Shown here: one piece after another, positions 41,845-52,042 of the stretch
How the letters are laid out: every line of letters begins with the position of its first letter
How positions within the stretch are numbered: the first letter of the stretch is position 1
Source of the DNA: Strigamia acuminata
Lineage: Eukaryota > Arthropoda > Chilopoda > Geophilomorpha > Linotaeniidae
Length of the DNA: 64,000 bases
Assembly: GCA_949358305.1 (NCBI GenBank)
Contig: OX442320.1
Span: 8,448,259 to 8,512,258, forward strand
Direction of reading: 5' to 3'
Position numbers and translations under genes: made by a program
Notes under the pieces: model-generated
The model's input: the letters and a program-made list of their open reading frames with translations, nothing else
What the model was told of the DNA's origin: nothing
Databases searched by the model: none

Positions 41845-42118
41845 TTATAAGTTGCGCATTGGCTGTGTTGTTTTAGGTTAAGTTAAATTAAGTTTTGTAT
41901 GTTAGGGGCCCTCGCACCTTTTATTGCTTAAATGGTGCTGAGATGAGCGCTCTTAGCTTTATTTGTTTCATGTATTATTTGTTAGTTTTAAGTTTTAGTT
42001 ATAAGCTGCGCATTGGCTGTGTTGTTTTAGATTAAGTTGTGTGTGTTAGGGGCCCTCGCACCTTTTACTGCGTAAATGGTGCTGAGATGAGCGCTTTTAG
42101 CTTTATTTGTTGCATGTT
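41845..42118 (+). repeat. Duplicated intronic segment with conserved stem
   Basis: Two tandem copies share GCGCATTGGCTGTGTTG and GGGGCCCTCGCACC...GGTGCTGAGATGAGCGC. CTCGCACC pairs with GGTGCTGAG around a 15-base loop in both copies; the differences lie mainly in the loop and linker, as expected for a structured RNA (inference). Confidence 0.55.
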
Positions 42119-43519
42119 TTTATTTATAATAAAGTTTAAATTGTGTTGTCCTGTTCTGTCCTATGTTTAATTGTATTTATTTCTATTTCAGGGTCACCAA
42201 CACCACCAGACTGAAGGATGAAGACATCAAGAAGACTGCAGGTAAGATTATTTTCCAGGGTCTAGGATTGGGCCCCTAGGCCCTGGGTCTTTTAAAGAAG
42301 GCACTGCGGCTTAACGGAGTTTTTCCGGTTGCGAGTGGTAGCTGTCCCCGACAGCTTAAACCTGGGGTGTAAGCTTTTTCTGGTGTTTTTTTTTGTTTTT
42401 TTTTTTGATGAAAAATTTTGTAGCGCATTTTGGTTTATGTGAGGAAGTTGTCTGTGAAAAAATTTCGTGCGTTTATATTTGACACAGCATTTTTTAAATT
42501 TTATTTTGTAATTTTAAGTTGAATACATGAATTTTTTTAAATTATTTTTCTTGAACATTATGGGACATACTCTTAAACAAATTTTTTTCGCTGGTCGCTG
42601 GTCCGTAGTGACCTAAAAAGGAAAACATTATTTGATTAGTAAAAAAGCTATAAATAAGCTTAAAAATAACTTAACTTACATTTCAGGTGCTTTTTCCGCA
42701 TTGTTTGCACATAGTGGCCCAGGAAGAAAAGGGAAATAGTGTAAAAAGTAGCCGGCATTTAAAGTACAAATTGTATATTTACCTTTAAATTTTTTTCTTT
42801 GTTTTCAGGTGCAGTTTTCCCGGCAGAGCCGTTCTCGTCCTCGCAAACTTGCTCTTGATGAAATACTTGTGGAAGTCGCCGCTAGGATGAGGTCAGGTGA
42901 CTTGACGAGTGGCGCCACTTCATTGGAATATGCAAATTTAGGACACCTGCTTCCGTTCTAGAAAGATGCCATTCGCCATTCGACAACGGAGAAGGTTGCA
43001 ACCGAAGTAAGTTATTTATCAAATTTTATTAAAAAATTTCTTTTGGTTAATTTAATTTAGTTTTTATTTAAGTTTGTTCTATTGTTATTTATTCGCATTT
43101 ATTTAGTGGGAATTTGGTAGTTTAATTGAACGTTTAGGTTTAGCATTTAGTTATTTTTTTTTTACTCGTGAGTATATTCGCCATGTTAGTTTTCAGTTCT
43201 TAGTTTTTGGTTTTTTGTTCTGATGCTATAGGATTTATTGAATGAATTGAGTTTAGTGTCTTGTCCTCCGTTACTGCTTTTTTCTAGTTGTTTTTGCCTT
43301 TAAGTTTTTAATTCTTTATGTTCGTTTCGCTTATTTTTATTTCAATTTTAATTTCACTTTAGGCATATGAAGTCTTCGACGAGAATCATGAACGACGACT
43401 GGAAGTACCGCCGTTTTGATATTGTGACCTACCAAAACCCTCAGGACTACGACGCACAAGGACCGAGTCTGAGAAAATTTTATTTTGTTAATTTATTTCG
43501 TTTTTAAGTGTATTTTGTT

Positions 43520-43620
43520 TTATTATGTTGTATATTTTCCATTTATTATGTTGTATATTTTCCATTTATTATGTTGTATATTTTCCATTTATTATGTTGT
43601 ATATTTTCCATTTATTGTAT
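43520..43620. repeat. 25-bp tandem repeat
   Basis: Four copies of a 25-bp unit (TTATTATGTTGTATATTTTC plus CATTT) immediately before the 31-bp array. Confidence 0.92.
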
Positions 43621-44163
43621 TTCCATTCTCCAAGTCCCCTTTCCCTATCCCTTCCATTCTCCAAGTCCCCTTTCCCTATCCCTTCCATTCTCCAAGTCCC
43701 CTTTCCCTATCCCTTCCATTCTCCAAGTCCCCTTTCCCTATCCCTTCCATTCTCCAAGTCCCCTTTCCCTATCCCTTCCATTCTCCAAGTCCCCTTTCCC
43801 TATCCCTTCCATTCTCCAAGTCCCCTTTCCCTATCCCTTCCATTCTCCAAGTCCCCTTTCCCTATCCCTTCCATTCTCCAAGTCCCCTTTCCCTATCCCT
43901 TCCATTCTCCAAGTCCCCTTTCCCTATCCCTTCCATTCTCCAAGTCCCCTTTCCCTATCCCTTCCATTCTCCAAGTCCCCTTTCCCTATCCCTTCCATTC
44001 TCCAAGTCCCCTTTCCCTATCCCTTCCATTCTCCAAGTCCCCTTTCCCTATCCCTTCCATTCTCCAAGTCCCCTTTCCCTATCCCTTCCATTCTCCAAGT
44101 CCCCTTTCCCTATCCCTTCCATTCTCCAAGTCCCCTTTCCCTATCCCTTCCATTCTCCAAGTC
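43621..44163. repeat. Perfect 31-bp minisatellite
   Basis: About 17 essentially identical copies of a 31-bp unit containing CCATTCTCCAAGTCCCCTTT. Because 31 is not a multiple of 3, all three plus frames are open and encode the same 31-residue repeat; I treat these ORFs as artefacts. Confidence 0.96.
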
Positions 44164-44289
44164 ATTTTGTAAAAACATTCTATGTCCAAAAATTCATTTA
44201 ATAAAGCATTTTATTATAAAGTAATTATTTACAATGCACTACCTCCATCGCAAAAAAGTCATTATTGACTTAGAAAAATTTTTAATGTA

Positions 44290-44660
44290 GAGAAACGATT
44301 CACATGGAAGAAAAGATGAAGGAGAAGGATAGGAAAGAAGAGAAGGGAGGGAGAAGGATAGGAAAGAAGAGAAGGAGAAGGATAGGAAAGAAGAGAAGGG
44401 AGGGAGAAGGATAGGAAAGAAGAGAAGGGAGGGAGAAGGATAGGAAAGAAGAGAAGGGAGGGAGAAGGATAGGAAAGAAGAGAAGGGAGGGAGAAGGATA
44501 GGAAAGAGAAGGATGAGAAAGGAGGGAGAAGGAAAGGACGGAGAAGGATAGGAAAGAAGAGAAAGGATAAGGATAGGAAAGAAAATGGAAAGAAAAAAGG
44601 GAGAGAACAGAAGAAAAAGAGAAAGAAAATGGAGAAGGAAAAGGGAGGGAAGAGTAGAAA
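44290..44660. repeat. Polypurine tract with ~29-bp minisatellite
   Basis: About 370 bases almost purely A/G on the plus strand, built of units such as GGGAGGGAGAAGGATAGGAA. The minus-strand Ser/Phe/Pro-rich ORFs are artefacts. Confidence 0.93.
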
Positions 44661-44706
44661 AAAAATACATTTATTTAAAATACAGTTAAAATATGTATCA
44701 AGTAGT

Positions 44707-47700
44707 TTAAAATACATTTAAAATATGTATCAAGTTGCTCTCGGTGTCTTCTTTGTCCGACGAAGTTACTCGCATACCGGTATCGTCAAATTGCACACAC
44801 CAGTGAGTATGGAAATGTAATTCTCCTAGAAAAAAAATAAAAGATTAATCAATAAATATGGCATTAATGGCGGACTCGGGAGAGCAAAAGTCTAGCTCAA
44901 TTCATTCAATAAAATTAACTAACTTGTAAGTCTTAAAAAGCAGAACAAAAACTACACCAACTAAAAACCAAAATGGCGAATATTCTCACGAGTAAAAAAA
45001 TGACCGCACAGAAAGTGTATAGTGGCGAACAAAGTTCGCCCTACCTGATCAAACCCGCATGTAAAGTAAAATTCAAAACTCGCCTCAACCTCGATGCCAA
45101 GGATGACGTCACAAAATATCGCGTTGACTGTGTATGTTATTCTGTGGTGTTGGCTTGGTTTGGCAGTTTCCTCAACTCCATCATTTTCACCTATGTTGAG
45201 TTTGTTTTCACATCACATCCACGTTTCAACACTAAATTTCAACTCATAACAAATTCTAGCTCTTACCGGTATATCTGTCCCATTAATGAGTTATTTCAAC
45301 AACTACAAACTTATTTACACGCAAACCGAGCCCTATCTGTTTCTGAAAACCCGCATGTAAAGTAAAATTCAAAACTCGCCTCAACCTCGATGCCAAGGAT
45401 GACGTCACAAAACATCGCGTTGACTGTGTTGGCGCGATGCGGTAATCGACCCACACTATTTTAAAACACATGACGGCTCTAATTACGTGAGAAACATATC
45501 AAAAACTCATTTATATAACTCAAATTTGTGTTAAAAGAAAAAAAGAGACTACAAATCAATTATGAGCGGCAAAAGTCATTAGATTGTCTCGATCGATACA
45601 TTTCAAGCCCTGCACTGACTGCCTGTCCTCGCAAACCTCGCCCTACCTAATCAAACCCGCATGTAAAGTAAAATTCAAAACTCGCCTCAACCTCGATGCC
45701 AAGGATGACGTCACAACATATCGCGTTGACTGTTGGCTCGGTTTGGCAGTTTCCTCCACTCATTTTCGCCTATGTTGAGTTTGTTTTCACATCACATCCA
45801 CGTTTTAATGCTAAATTTCAACTCATAACGAATTCTAGCTCTTATATCTGTCCCATTAATGAGTTATTTTAACAACTACAAACTTATTTACACGCAAACC
45901 GAGCCCTATCTGTTCCTGAAAACCAGCATCAAAAGTAAAATTCAAAACTCGAGTCAACCTCGATACTAACGATGACGTCACAAAATATCGCGTTCACTAT
46001 GGTGGCGCGATGCAACTGTAGCCTACCGAGTACTGACACTATTCCAAACACTAATCCTTTAATTTTACACCACCAAAATTCTTCTAAAATAAAATAAATA
46101 AAATAAATAAAACACCTACCCGCACATCACGTTTGAAAAAAGTTTATTCGCGACTGGAAAAATAATCCAATAAAAACTACAAAGAGAAAAATCCGTGGTT
46201 GTTAGTAATAATAATAATCATTACCCATCAACTTCCACATTTCAATTCATTCAATAAAATTAACTAAGTCTTAAAAAGCAGAACAAAAAGTACGCTAACT
46301 AAAAACCAAAATGGCGAATATTCTCACGAGTAAAAAAATGACCGCACAGAAAGTGTATAGTGGCGAACAAAATGTCATTAATGTAGTGTTGTCTAAATAG
46401 GCCGAGAGAGGGCGTGAGAGGCAAGGCCGGTTGCAAGGTCATTGCGGGCAATAAAGCACTTGTTAACTAGCAACGAAGGTGTGTGGATGTCAATTATTGC
46501 GCGACGCTACATTGGCGACGAGGCTGTTTATCGAACTTTATGCATGTTTTTTTCATGAGAATGGATTGTTTTGTCGAGTTATGTGCATGATTTGGTTTGT
46601 GAGAGCGGATTGTTTGCTGTGAGTGGACGATTGAGTGTCGACGCGCGTTTTGTTACCGGCGTAGAGGACGAGAGAGGAGGTGTCATGGCGGATGAGAAGG
46701 GCGAGACGAGTTTTCTGCGAGCGTCAGGTATCCCGCCGTTTGATATGCACGGCGAAGTGACCACCCAAAGCCAACGCTGGCAGAGATGGCTGAGCAGATT
46801 GGAGATGTTTCTACTGGCCGCAGGAATTAAGGACGATCAAAGGAAAATGGCGACATTACTGCATCAGGCTGGAGAAGAGGTATTTTCTGTATATGAGACA
46901 CTGCCGATTGAGGAGGAGGATAGAACATATAAAGCGGTCAAGGACGCGCTCACCGCATATTTCGTACCAAAGAAAAACATGCAATTTTGTATTTATACAT
47001 TCCGAGTATCTCGCCAGGAGGCGACAGAGTCTTTGGATAAATACCAAATGAGGTTGAGGCAACTGACGGTGGGGTGCGACTTCAATGACGATGATCGCGA
47101 AATTAAATCACAGCTCATTTTGGGCACTAATATGTCTCGATTACGGCGCCAAGGATTACGAGATGATTCCTTAACTCTGAAACAGCTGCTGGACTTGGGC
47201 CGTGGATACGAGGCATCCGAGTGGCAGGCGAGGAAAATGGAAGGAGGTGACAAGGAAGTGGCGAGTGATGTGAATTGGGTTCGTGCGTCGAAGGAGGGCA
47301 GAAAGAGAGCGAGCAGCGCTACGGAATATCGGAAAAGCGAGCCGACGTCTGATGCGATCCATGGCGGACCGAGGGGGCCTCGAAGTTTTGGAGACAGGAA
47401 GTGCTTCAACTGCGGCCGGGCATGGCCGCATCCGACTCCGCAAGAGTGTCCGGCAAGGGGAGTGGCCTGTCGGGGATGTGGAAAGACGGGTCATTTTGTG
47501 CGTTTTTGCCGCGCAAAGCGGAGTGAAGGGGGAAACAGCAACAACAATAATAGGGGAATAAACGCCGTTGAATGTGCGGACCTCGATGAGAGCGATGATG
47601 AAGAGCTATTTACAATCGGGCTATGCGCGGAGGAGAGCAGAAGCGGACCGAGGATGCCGGAAGTGCAGATGTCGGTGGGAGAAGAACGTAGAGACACGAG

Positions 47701-50700
47701 GTTTGTTATCGATTCCGGAACAGCGGTAAATATTCTGGGCAGGGAGGACTATTATGCAATGACAAGGAAACCAGTGCTGAAGGAGAGTCGGGCAAGACTA
47801 ATGACGTATGGCTCATCGGAGCCGCTGCCGTTGTTGGGGCGGGTCGCGGTGATGGTTCGATACGAAGGAAAACAACTTTTAATTACAGCATACGTGGTGG
47901 ATCGCCCGGGTGACTCTTTGGTAAATTATGACACGGCAAAGCAGTTGGGAATTGTACAGGTGGTAAGCAGTATCGAGAAGACAACGCTGGAAGAAGAGAT
48001 TAAACGACAGTATCCCAAATTATTTCAAGGAGTGGGAAAATTAAAAGAGTATCGTATCCATCTACATGTGGACGAGGAAGTGGTGCCTGTAGCACAAAGA
48101 TACCGCCCGCTTCCGTTTCGACTACGGAAAAAGGTAGAAAAAGAGTTGGATCGCCTGCTGCGAATGGACGTCATCGAGCGGATTGACGAAGGAATGGGGC
48201 CGACGCCGTGGGTCTCGCCGATCCATTGCGTGGACAAACCTAAGGACCCCGACCCCGACGCCATTCGACTCTGTGTCGACGCGAGAGAAGTGAATAGGGC
48301 CATCAAGAGAGTGAGGCACACCTCGCCTCGTTTGGAGGACGTGGTGGCGTTGGCGGAAGGAGCCAAATACTTTTCGAAATTGGACCTGAATCATGGGTTC
48401 AACCAAGTCGAGTTGGACGAGGGGTCGCGGAAATATACCGTTTTTGCGACCCATGTGGGTCTGTTTCGTTTCAAAAGACTGCTGTTCGGTATCAACTCGG
48501 CTTCAGAGTTATTTCAAGACACTATACGTCAAGTAATCGAGGGCCTGTCGAATTGCATTAATATTGTGGACGATATTTTTATTGTAGGCAAGACCGTGGA
48601 AGCGCACGACGCGGCGTTGCACGCCGTCCTGAGACGCTTGGAAGAGAAAGGACTGACTTTAAACGAGGAAAAATGTGAAGTGCGTCGGGGTGAGTTGGTG
48701 TTTTTCGGCCATGTATTTTCAGCGGCCGGAATTTCAATTGATCCGCGAAAAGTGGAAGCTGTGGAGAAGATGGAGATCCCGAGATCGGCTGCGGAAGTAA
48801 AAAGCCTACTGGGCATGGTTGTGTATTGCGCCCGCTTTGTGAGAAACATGGCAGAAACGCTGAGACCTTTGCGAGACCTGACGAGAGGAACGAATACCCC
48901 GTTTCGATGGGAAGAAAAACATCAGCTGGCATGGACATGCATCAGGGAACAATTGGCGAACAGGAATACATTGGCGTATCATGACCCATTGGCGGAGACG
49001 CATGTGACGGTGGACGCGGGGCCGAATGGGCTGGGAGCCATTTTGGCGCAAATCAGGAATGGCGAGAGCGAACCACGGGTAGTGGCGTACGCTAGCAGAA
49101 CACTGACTGATGTCGAGAGCAGATACTCTCAGATAGAGCGGGAAACTCTAGCGGCGGTTTGGGCTATTGAACATTTCTATCTGTACTTATACGGTGTTTC
49201 ATTTGTACTTTTCACAGACCATAAACCTTTAGTGAGCATATTTGGGAACAGGAAAGCGCGACCCTCGGCTAGAATAGAGCGACTTTGTCTTCGCGTGCAA
49301 CAGTACGTATTTGAGGTTAAATACACAAAAGGCAGTTCTAATCCTAGCGACTATATGTCGCGGCATACGGGGCCAGTGGGAAGAAAGGATGGTACGGTGT
49401 CGAGGACAATAGAGCGGTATATTAATTTCGTGGTGAGGACACGCGTACCAAAATCGATGTCGAGAGCAGAAATTGCGAGGTGTACGGAGGAGGATCCTAA
49501 TTTGAGACTGTTGAAATTGGCACTGAGACAGGAGGGAGCGGAGCGCGAGAAGACGTGGAAGAGTGAGGGTTTAAAACCATTTAGACTATTGCAGGAAGAA
49601 TTTACCAGCTCGGACGATGGAATCGTCCTTCGGGGCGATCGGATTGTGGTGCCCGAGTCATTAAGAAGGAAAGTGGTGGAGATAGCACACCGTGGGCACC
49701 AGGGAGTCGTAAAAACCAAGATGCTGTTACGACAAAAGGTTTGGTTTCCGGGTGTAGATGCGCAGGTCGAGCGGCTAGTGGCTGGCTGTGTGCCGTGCCA
49801 GGCAAGTGTTCCAACGAAGACGAGGACCCCATTGGAGATGTCAAGCCTACCTGAACGACCCTGGCAAAGGGTGGCTGTAGACTTCTTGGGGCCGTTTCCC
49901 GACGGAAAGATTTTGTTTGTCGCCGTGGATGAGTATTCACGTTTCCCGTTTGTTGATGGCGTGTCGTCAACTGGTGCGCGAGGCGTAGTGGCGCTTTTAA
50001 GGAAACGTTTTTCGGAACTGGGAATCCCGGAGACGGTAAAATCCGATAACGGACCGCCATTTTCATCGAGTGAGTTCGCGGAGTTCCTGGCCGAAATGGG
50101 TGTACGACATCATCGAGTGACGCCGCTATGGCCAGAAGCAAACGGGGAAGTGGAACGCTTAATGAAGACGTTGAATAAGGCCATATTAACGGCAGTGACG
50201 GAAGGACGGAAATGGCATGAAGAGGTGTATGAATTTCTTTTGAATTACCGCGCGACCCCCCACGCGACGACGGGGGTGCCTCCGGCCGATGCGCTGTATG
50301 GCAGGCCAATTAGGACGAGACTGCCACAGGTGTTCGCCAAAATGAATGATGAGGTGATGAGGAAAAGAGATGGGAAGGGGAAGGCTGACATGAAGGATTT
50401 GGCAGATGTGAGGAGACATACACGAGCGCATGAACTGTCAGTGGGGGACACAGTTTTGGTGAGGAGAAGGAAAATAAACAAGCTAACGACGCCGTATGAT
50501 CCAGAGCCGTTCGTGATAACATCCGTGACGGGGTCCCAGGTGACGGCCAGCAGGGGAGGACAGAACATTACGCGAAACTCGTCATTCTTTAAAAAGATGT
50601 GTTTGGAGGGGGAGGATGAATTAGTGGACGAGAGAGAGCACGAGGAGGAGCGAACCGAGGAGGGCGAGGACCAAAAAGAGGAAGAGGCCCAAGTGCAGAC

Positions 50701-52042
50701 GGAAAGCGAGGAAGGGGAGGATGATGCGGAGGTGCAAGAGCACGCGCCTGAGGTTTTGGAGGAGGAGAGAGGTGAGCGGGTGGCGGCTCGAGCTGTTCAG
50801 GAGCCAGCGGCTATCCCGGCAGAGCCTGGGCCGGTGGACCCGGTGGTAGTGCGGAAATCGAATAGGAAGACACAAAAGCCATCATGGCAAAGGGATTATG
50901 ACATGTGTAATGAAAAGAAGAGGAAGGACCGAACGTGACGTTGTGAATGATTGACTTTTTATTGAACTGTTATTATCGAATTTATACGTTTATTGTTGTC
51001 AAATTTTTATGCTTTATTGTTATCGAATTTATACTTTTTGCCTTTTCTCATCTATTATTGTACTTGGGGTGAAGGAGGGATGTAGTGTTGTCTAAATAGG
51101 CCGAGAGAGGGCGTGAGAGGCAAGGCCGGTTGCAAGGTCATTGCGGGCAATAAAGCACTTGTTAACTAGCAACGAAGGTGTGTGGATGTCAATTATTGCG
51201 CGACGCTACAATTAATATACATTTTTAAGTGAAATAAAGTCGAAGGAAAAGTTAAAAAAGTATGCAGCGACGAGCGTGAATAATAGATAGATACAAAAGT
51301 TCAAAAACAGCCACTAATTCATTTAAGTACGAGGAAAAATAAAACGAAAAATGTATAAAACTAAGACTAACCAAAGAGCTTACCTCGAACGTTGATTCCG
51401 CACATCCTTCGGCTTTGCATTCTGAAGAACAACTGAAAAAATTTCAGACAAATAGAAAATAAGTCAAGTCTCGGCACATTTGACTTTTGAATATGTAATG
51501 AGCGTGCGGGATGCTTCCTGTTCCTGCTCGAATGTGCCTTCTGGGAGTTGCAGTCGAAATGGCCTTTTAGTTACATACACAGTGCCCACAGATGGCGTAG
51601 AATCAAATTTAATAAAATGAATAAAAAATTGACAAAAACTACTAAAACTTACATGATAATTTCCCCGTTTTCAGCCCTGACGTATAGGCTGATTGTGAAA
51701 ACTCCGGCGACAACTCGCGGTGCTATGGTGACAAGTTGCTGCTATCATACGAAACCGAAAAAATAAATTCGTTTTAAATCCCACCTGAGCCAACACCTTA
51801 GCGACTCTAATCTTCTTAAAAGTACTTCCTTTGGCTGTATGTAATCGCAAATCAATGAGCTCATTGGCCAAGTGAACAGCATCGTTCAAAAACTGTCTTT
51901 CATCGGTGGCGCCACTCAACGGGTGAAAAAGAAGACTTTTTTTCCATTTTATTAACCAACCTCAGGTAAATCATTACAACTTGGAAACATAGATGGCGCC
52001 ACCATTTTATACTCACAAACTGTCTCTGGTCACTGTCGCCAT
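44707..52042 (-). CDS. Small unknown protein, four exons
   Basis: Exons (minus strand) 52,017-52,042, 51,785-51,914, 51,384-51,432 and 44,707-44,825 join in consistent phases (2, 0, 1) to 107 residues. The start is MATVTRDSFGATDERQFLND, followed by a helical segment HLANELIDLRLHTAKG and basic FKKIRVAKVLAQ. A Cys/His-containing region (RRMCGINVRG, ELHFHTHWC) and an acidic tail follow. All acceptors and donors are canonical. I do not recognise the family. The helical segment vaguely recalls the L29 ribosomal fold, but that is weak. Intron 3 is about 6.6 kb and contains the complete retrotransposon in the opposite orientation. A non-coding first exon may end at about 52,561 (GGAAAG|GTGAGT). The last exon is the least certain part. 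Confidence 0.6.
44967..46005. repeat. Four-copy ~95-bp repeat with CRE palindromes
   Basis: Copies at about 45,040-45,130, 45,350-45,430, 45,650-45,735 and 45,925-46,005 share CATGTAAAGTAAAATTCAAA and CCTCGATGCCAAGGATGACG. Each includes the palindrome TGACGTCA (45,104, 45,400, 45,706, 45,973). The outermost sequence (AAAACCAAAATGGCGAATAT) recurs at about 46,307, just before the retrotransposon. Confidence 0.85.
46382..46511 (+). repeat. 5' LTR
   Basis: 130 bp, TGTAG...CTACA, with AATAAA at its centre (46,450 region) as the likely RNA processing signal. Confidence 0.95.
46685..50938 (+). CDS. Gag-Pol polyprotein of the gypsy/mag retrotransposon
   Basis: 1,417 residues from the first in-frame ATG (46,685, context GTCATGG); the frame itself opens earlier. 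Domains in order: capsid-like Gag (~1-220); CX2C and CCHC zinc knuckles (CFNCGRAW ~240, CRGCGKTGHFVRFC ~262); aspartic protease (VIDSGTAVNIL ~343); reverse transcriptase (FSKLDLNHGFNQVELDEGSR, active site NIVDDIFIVG ~627); RNase H (TVDAGPNGLGAILAQ ~777, TDHKPL). The integrase follows, with HRGHQG...CVPC finger and D,D,E residues in VDFLGPF (~1066), KSDNGPPF (~1121) and PEANGEVE (~1155), then an acidic C-terminal tail. Gag and Pol share one frame with no frameshift. The reverse transcriptase active site has Val before DD rather than the common Tyr-x-DD. No inactivating change seen. Confidence 0.95.
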   Translation: MADEKGETSFLRASGIPPFDMHGEVTTQSQRWQRWLSRLEMFLLAAGIKDDQRKMATLLHQAGEEVFSVYETLPIEEEDRTYKAVKDALTAYFVPKKNMQFCIYTFRVSRQEATESLDKYQMRLRQLTVGCDFNDDDREIKSQLILGTNMSRLRRQGLRDDSLTLKQLLDLGRGYEASEWQARKMEGGDKEVASDVNWVRASKEGRKRASSATEYRKSEPTSDAIHGGPRGPRSFGDRKCFNCGRAWPHPTPQECPARGVACRGCGKTGHFVRFCRAKRSEGGNSNNNNRGINAVECADLDESDDEELFTIGLCAEESRSGPRMPEVQMSVGEERRDTRFVIDSGTAVNILGREDYYAMTRKPVLKESRARLMTYGSSEPLPLLGRVAVMVRYEGKQLLITAYVVDRPGDSLVNYDTAKQLGIVQVVSSIEKTTLEEEIKRQYPKLFQGVGKLKEYRIHLHVDEEVVPVAQRYRPLPFRLRKKVEKELDRLLRMDVIERIDEGMGPTPWVSPIHCVDKPKDPDPDAIRLCVDAREVNRAIKRVRHTSPRLEDVVALAEGAKYFSKLDLNHGFNQVELDEGSRKYTVFATHVGLFRFKRLLFGINSASELFQDTIRQVIEGLSNCINIVDDIFIVGKTVEAHDAALHAVLRRLEEKGLTLNEEKCEVRRGELVFFGHVFSAAGISIDPRKVEAVEKMEIPRSAAEVKSLLGMVVYCARFVRNMAETLRPLRDLTRGTNTPFRWEEKHQLAWTCIREQLANRNTLAYHDPLAETHVTVDAGPNGLGAILAQIRNGESEPRVVAYASRTLTDVESRYSQIERETLAAVWAIEHFYLYLYGVSFVLFTDHKPLVSIFGNRKARPSARIERLCLRVQQYVFEVKYTKGSSNPSDYMSRHTGPVGRKDGTVSRTIERYINFVVRTRVPKSMSRAEIARCTEEDPNLRLLKLALRQEGAEREKTWKSEGLKPFRLLQEEFTSSDDGIVLRGDRIVVPESLRRKVVEIAHRGHQGVVKTKMLLRQKVWFPGVDAQVERLVAGCVPCQASVPTKTRTPLEMSSLPERPWQRVAVDFLGPFPDGKILFVAVDEYSRFPFVDGVSSTGARGVVALLRKRFSELGIPETVKSDNGPPFSSSEFAEFLAEMGVRHHRVTPLWPEANGEVERLMKTLNKAILTAVTEGRKWHEEVYEFLLNYRATPHATTGVPPADALYGRPIRTRLPQVFAKMNDEVMRKRDGKGKADMKDLADVRRHTRAHELSVGDTVLVRRRKINKLTTPYDPEPFVITSVTGSQVTASRGGQNITRNSSFFKKMCLEGEDELVDEREHEEERTEEGEDQKEEEAQVQTESEEGEDDAEVQEHAPEVLEEERGERVAARAVQEPAAIPAEPGPVDPVVVRKSNRKTQKPSWQRDYDMCNEKKRKDRT
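51081..51210 (+). repeat. 3' LTR
   Basis: 130 bp, no difference seen from the 5' LTR; followed by the second ATTAA duplication. Confidence 0.95.

Larger units (their letters stand above)
41099..44210 (+). ncRNA. Candidate spliced transcript without long ORF (small-RNA host-like)
   Basis: A chain of short exon-like segments with good splice signals: about 41,099-41,131 (donor GTAAGT), 41,203-41,266 (possible GC donor), 41,531-41,591, 42,192-42,241, 42,687-42,740, 42,809-42,896 and 43,363 onward, with an AATAAA near 44,200. The only ATG-led frame (MEAMEADYGSS...) stops in the second exon, and the exons do not give a sustained reading frame. The introns are the better conserved part: a ~130-bp segment is present twice (about 41,845-41,972 and 42,000-42,118) and a third segment forms strong hairpins (42,254-42,356). 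This resembles a snoRNA host gene, but I cannot match H/ACA or C/D boxes. Confidence 0.35.
46382..51210 (+). mobile_element. Complete Ty3/gypsy LTR retrotransposon, mag-like lineage
   Basis: 4,829 bp. Two 130-bp LTRs (46,382-46,511 and 51,081-51,210) look identical base for base, start TGTAG and end CTACA, and are flanked by a 5-bp duplication ATTAA. The primer-binding site follows at once (TGGCGACGAGG, complementary to the 3' end of a serine tRNA). A polypurine tract (GGGGTGAAGGAGGGA) precedes the right LTR. One long ORF encodes Gag-Pol. There is no envelope gene. Identical LTRs plus an intact ORF mean a very recent insertion. Confidence 0.97.

Noticed and set aside
43485-44224. Three plus-strand ORFs of more than 200 codons
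   Set aside because: All frames of the 31-bp tandem repeat encode the same repeat; no splice or domain support.
44239-44717. Minus-strand Ser/Pro/Phe-rich ORFs of ~150 codons
   Set aside because: Translation of a polypurine minisatellite.
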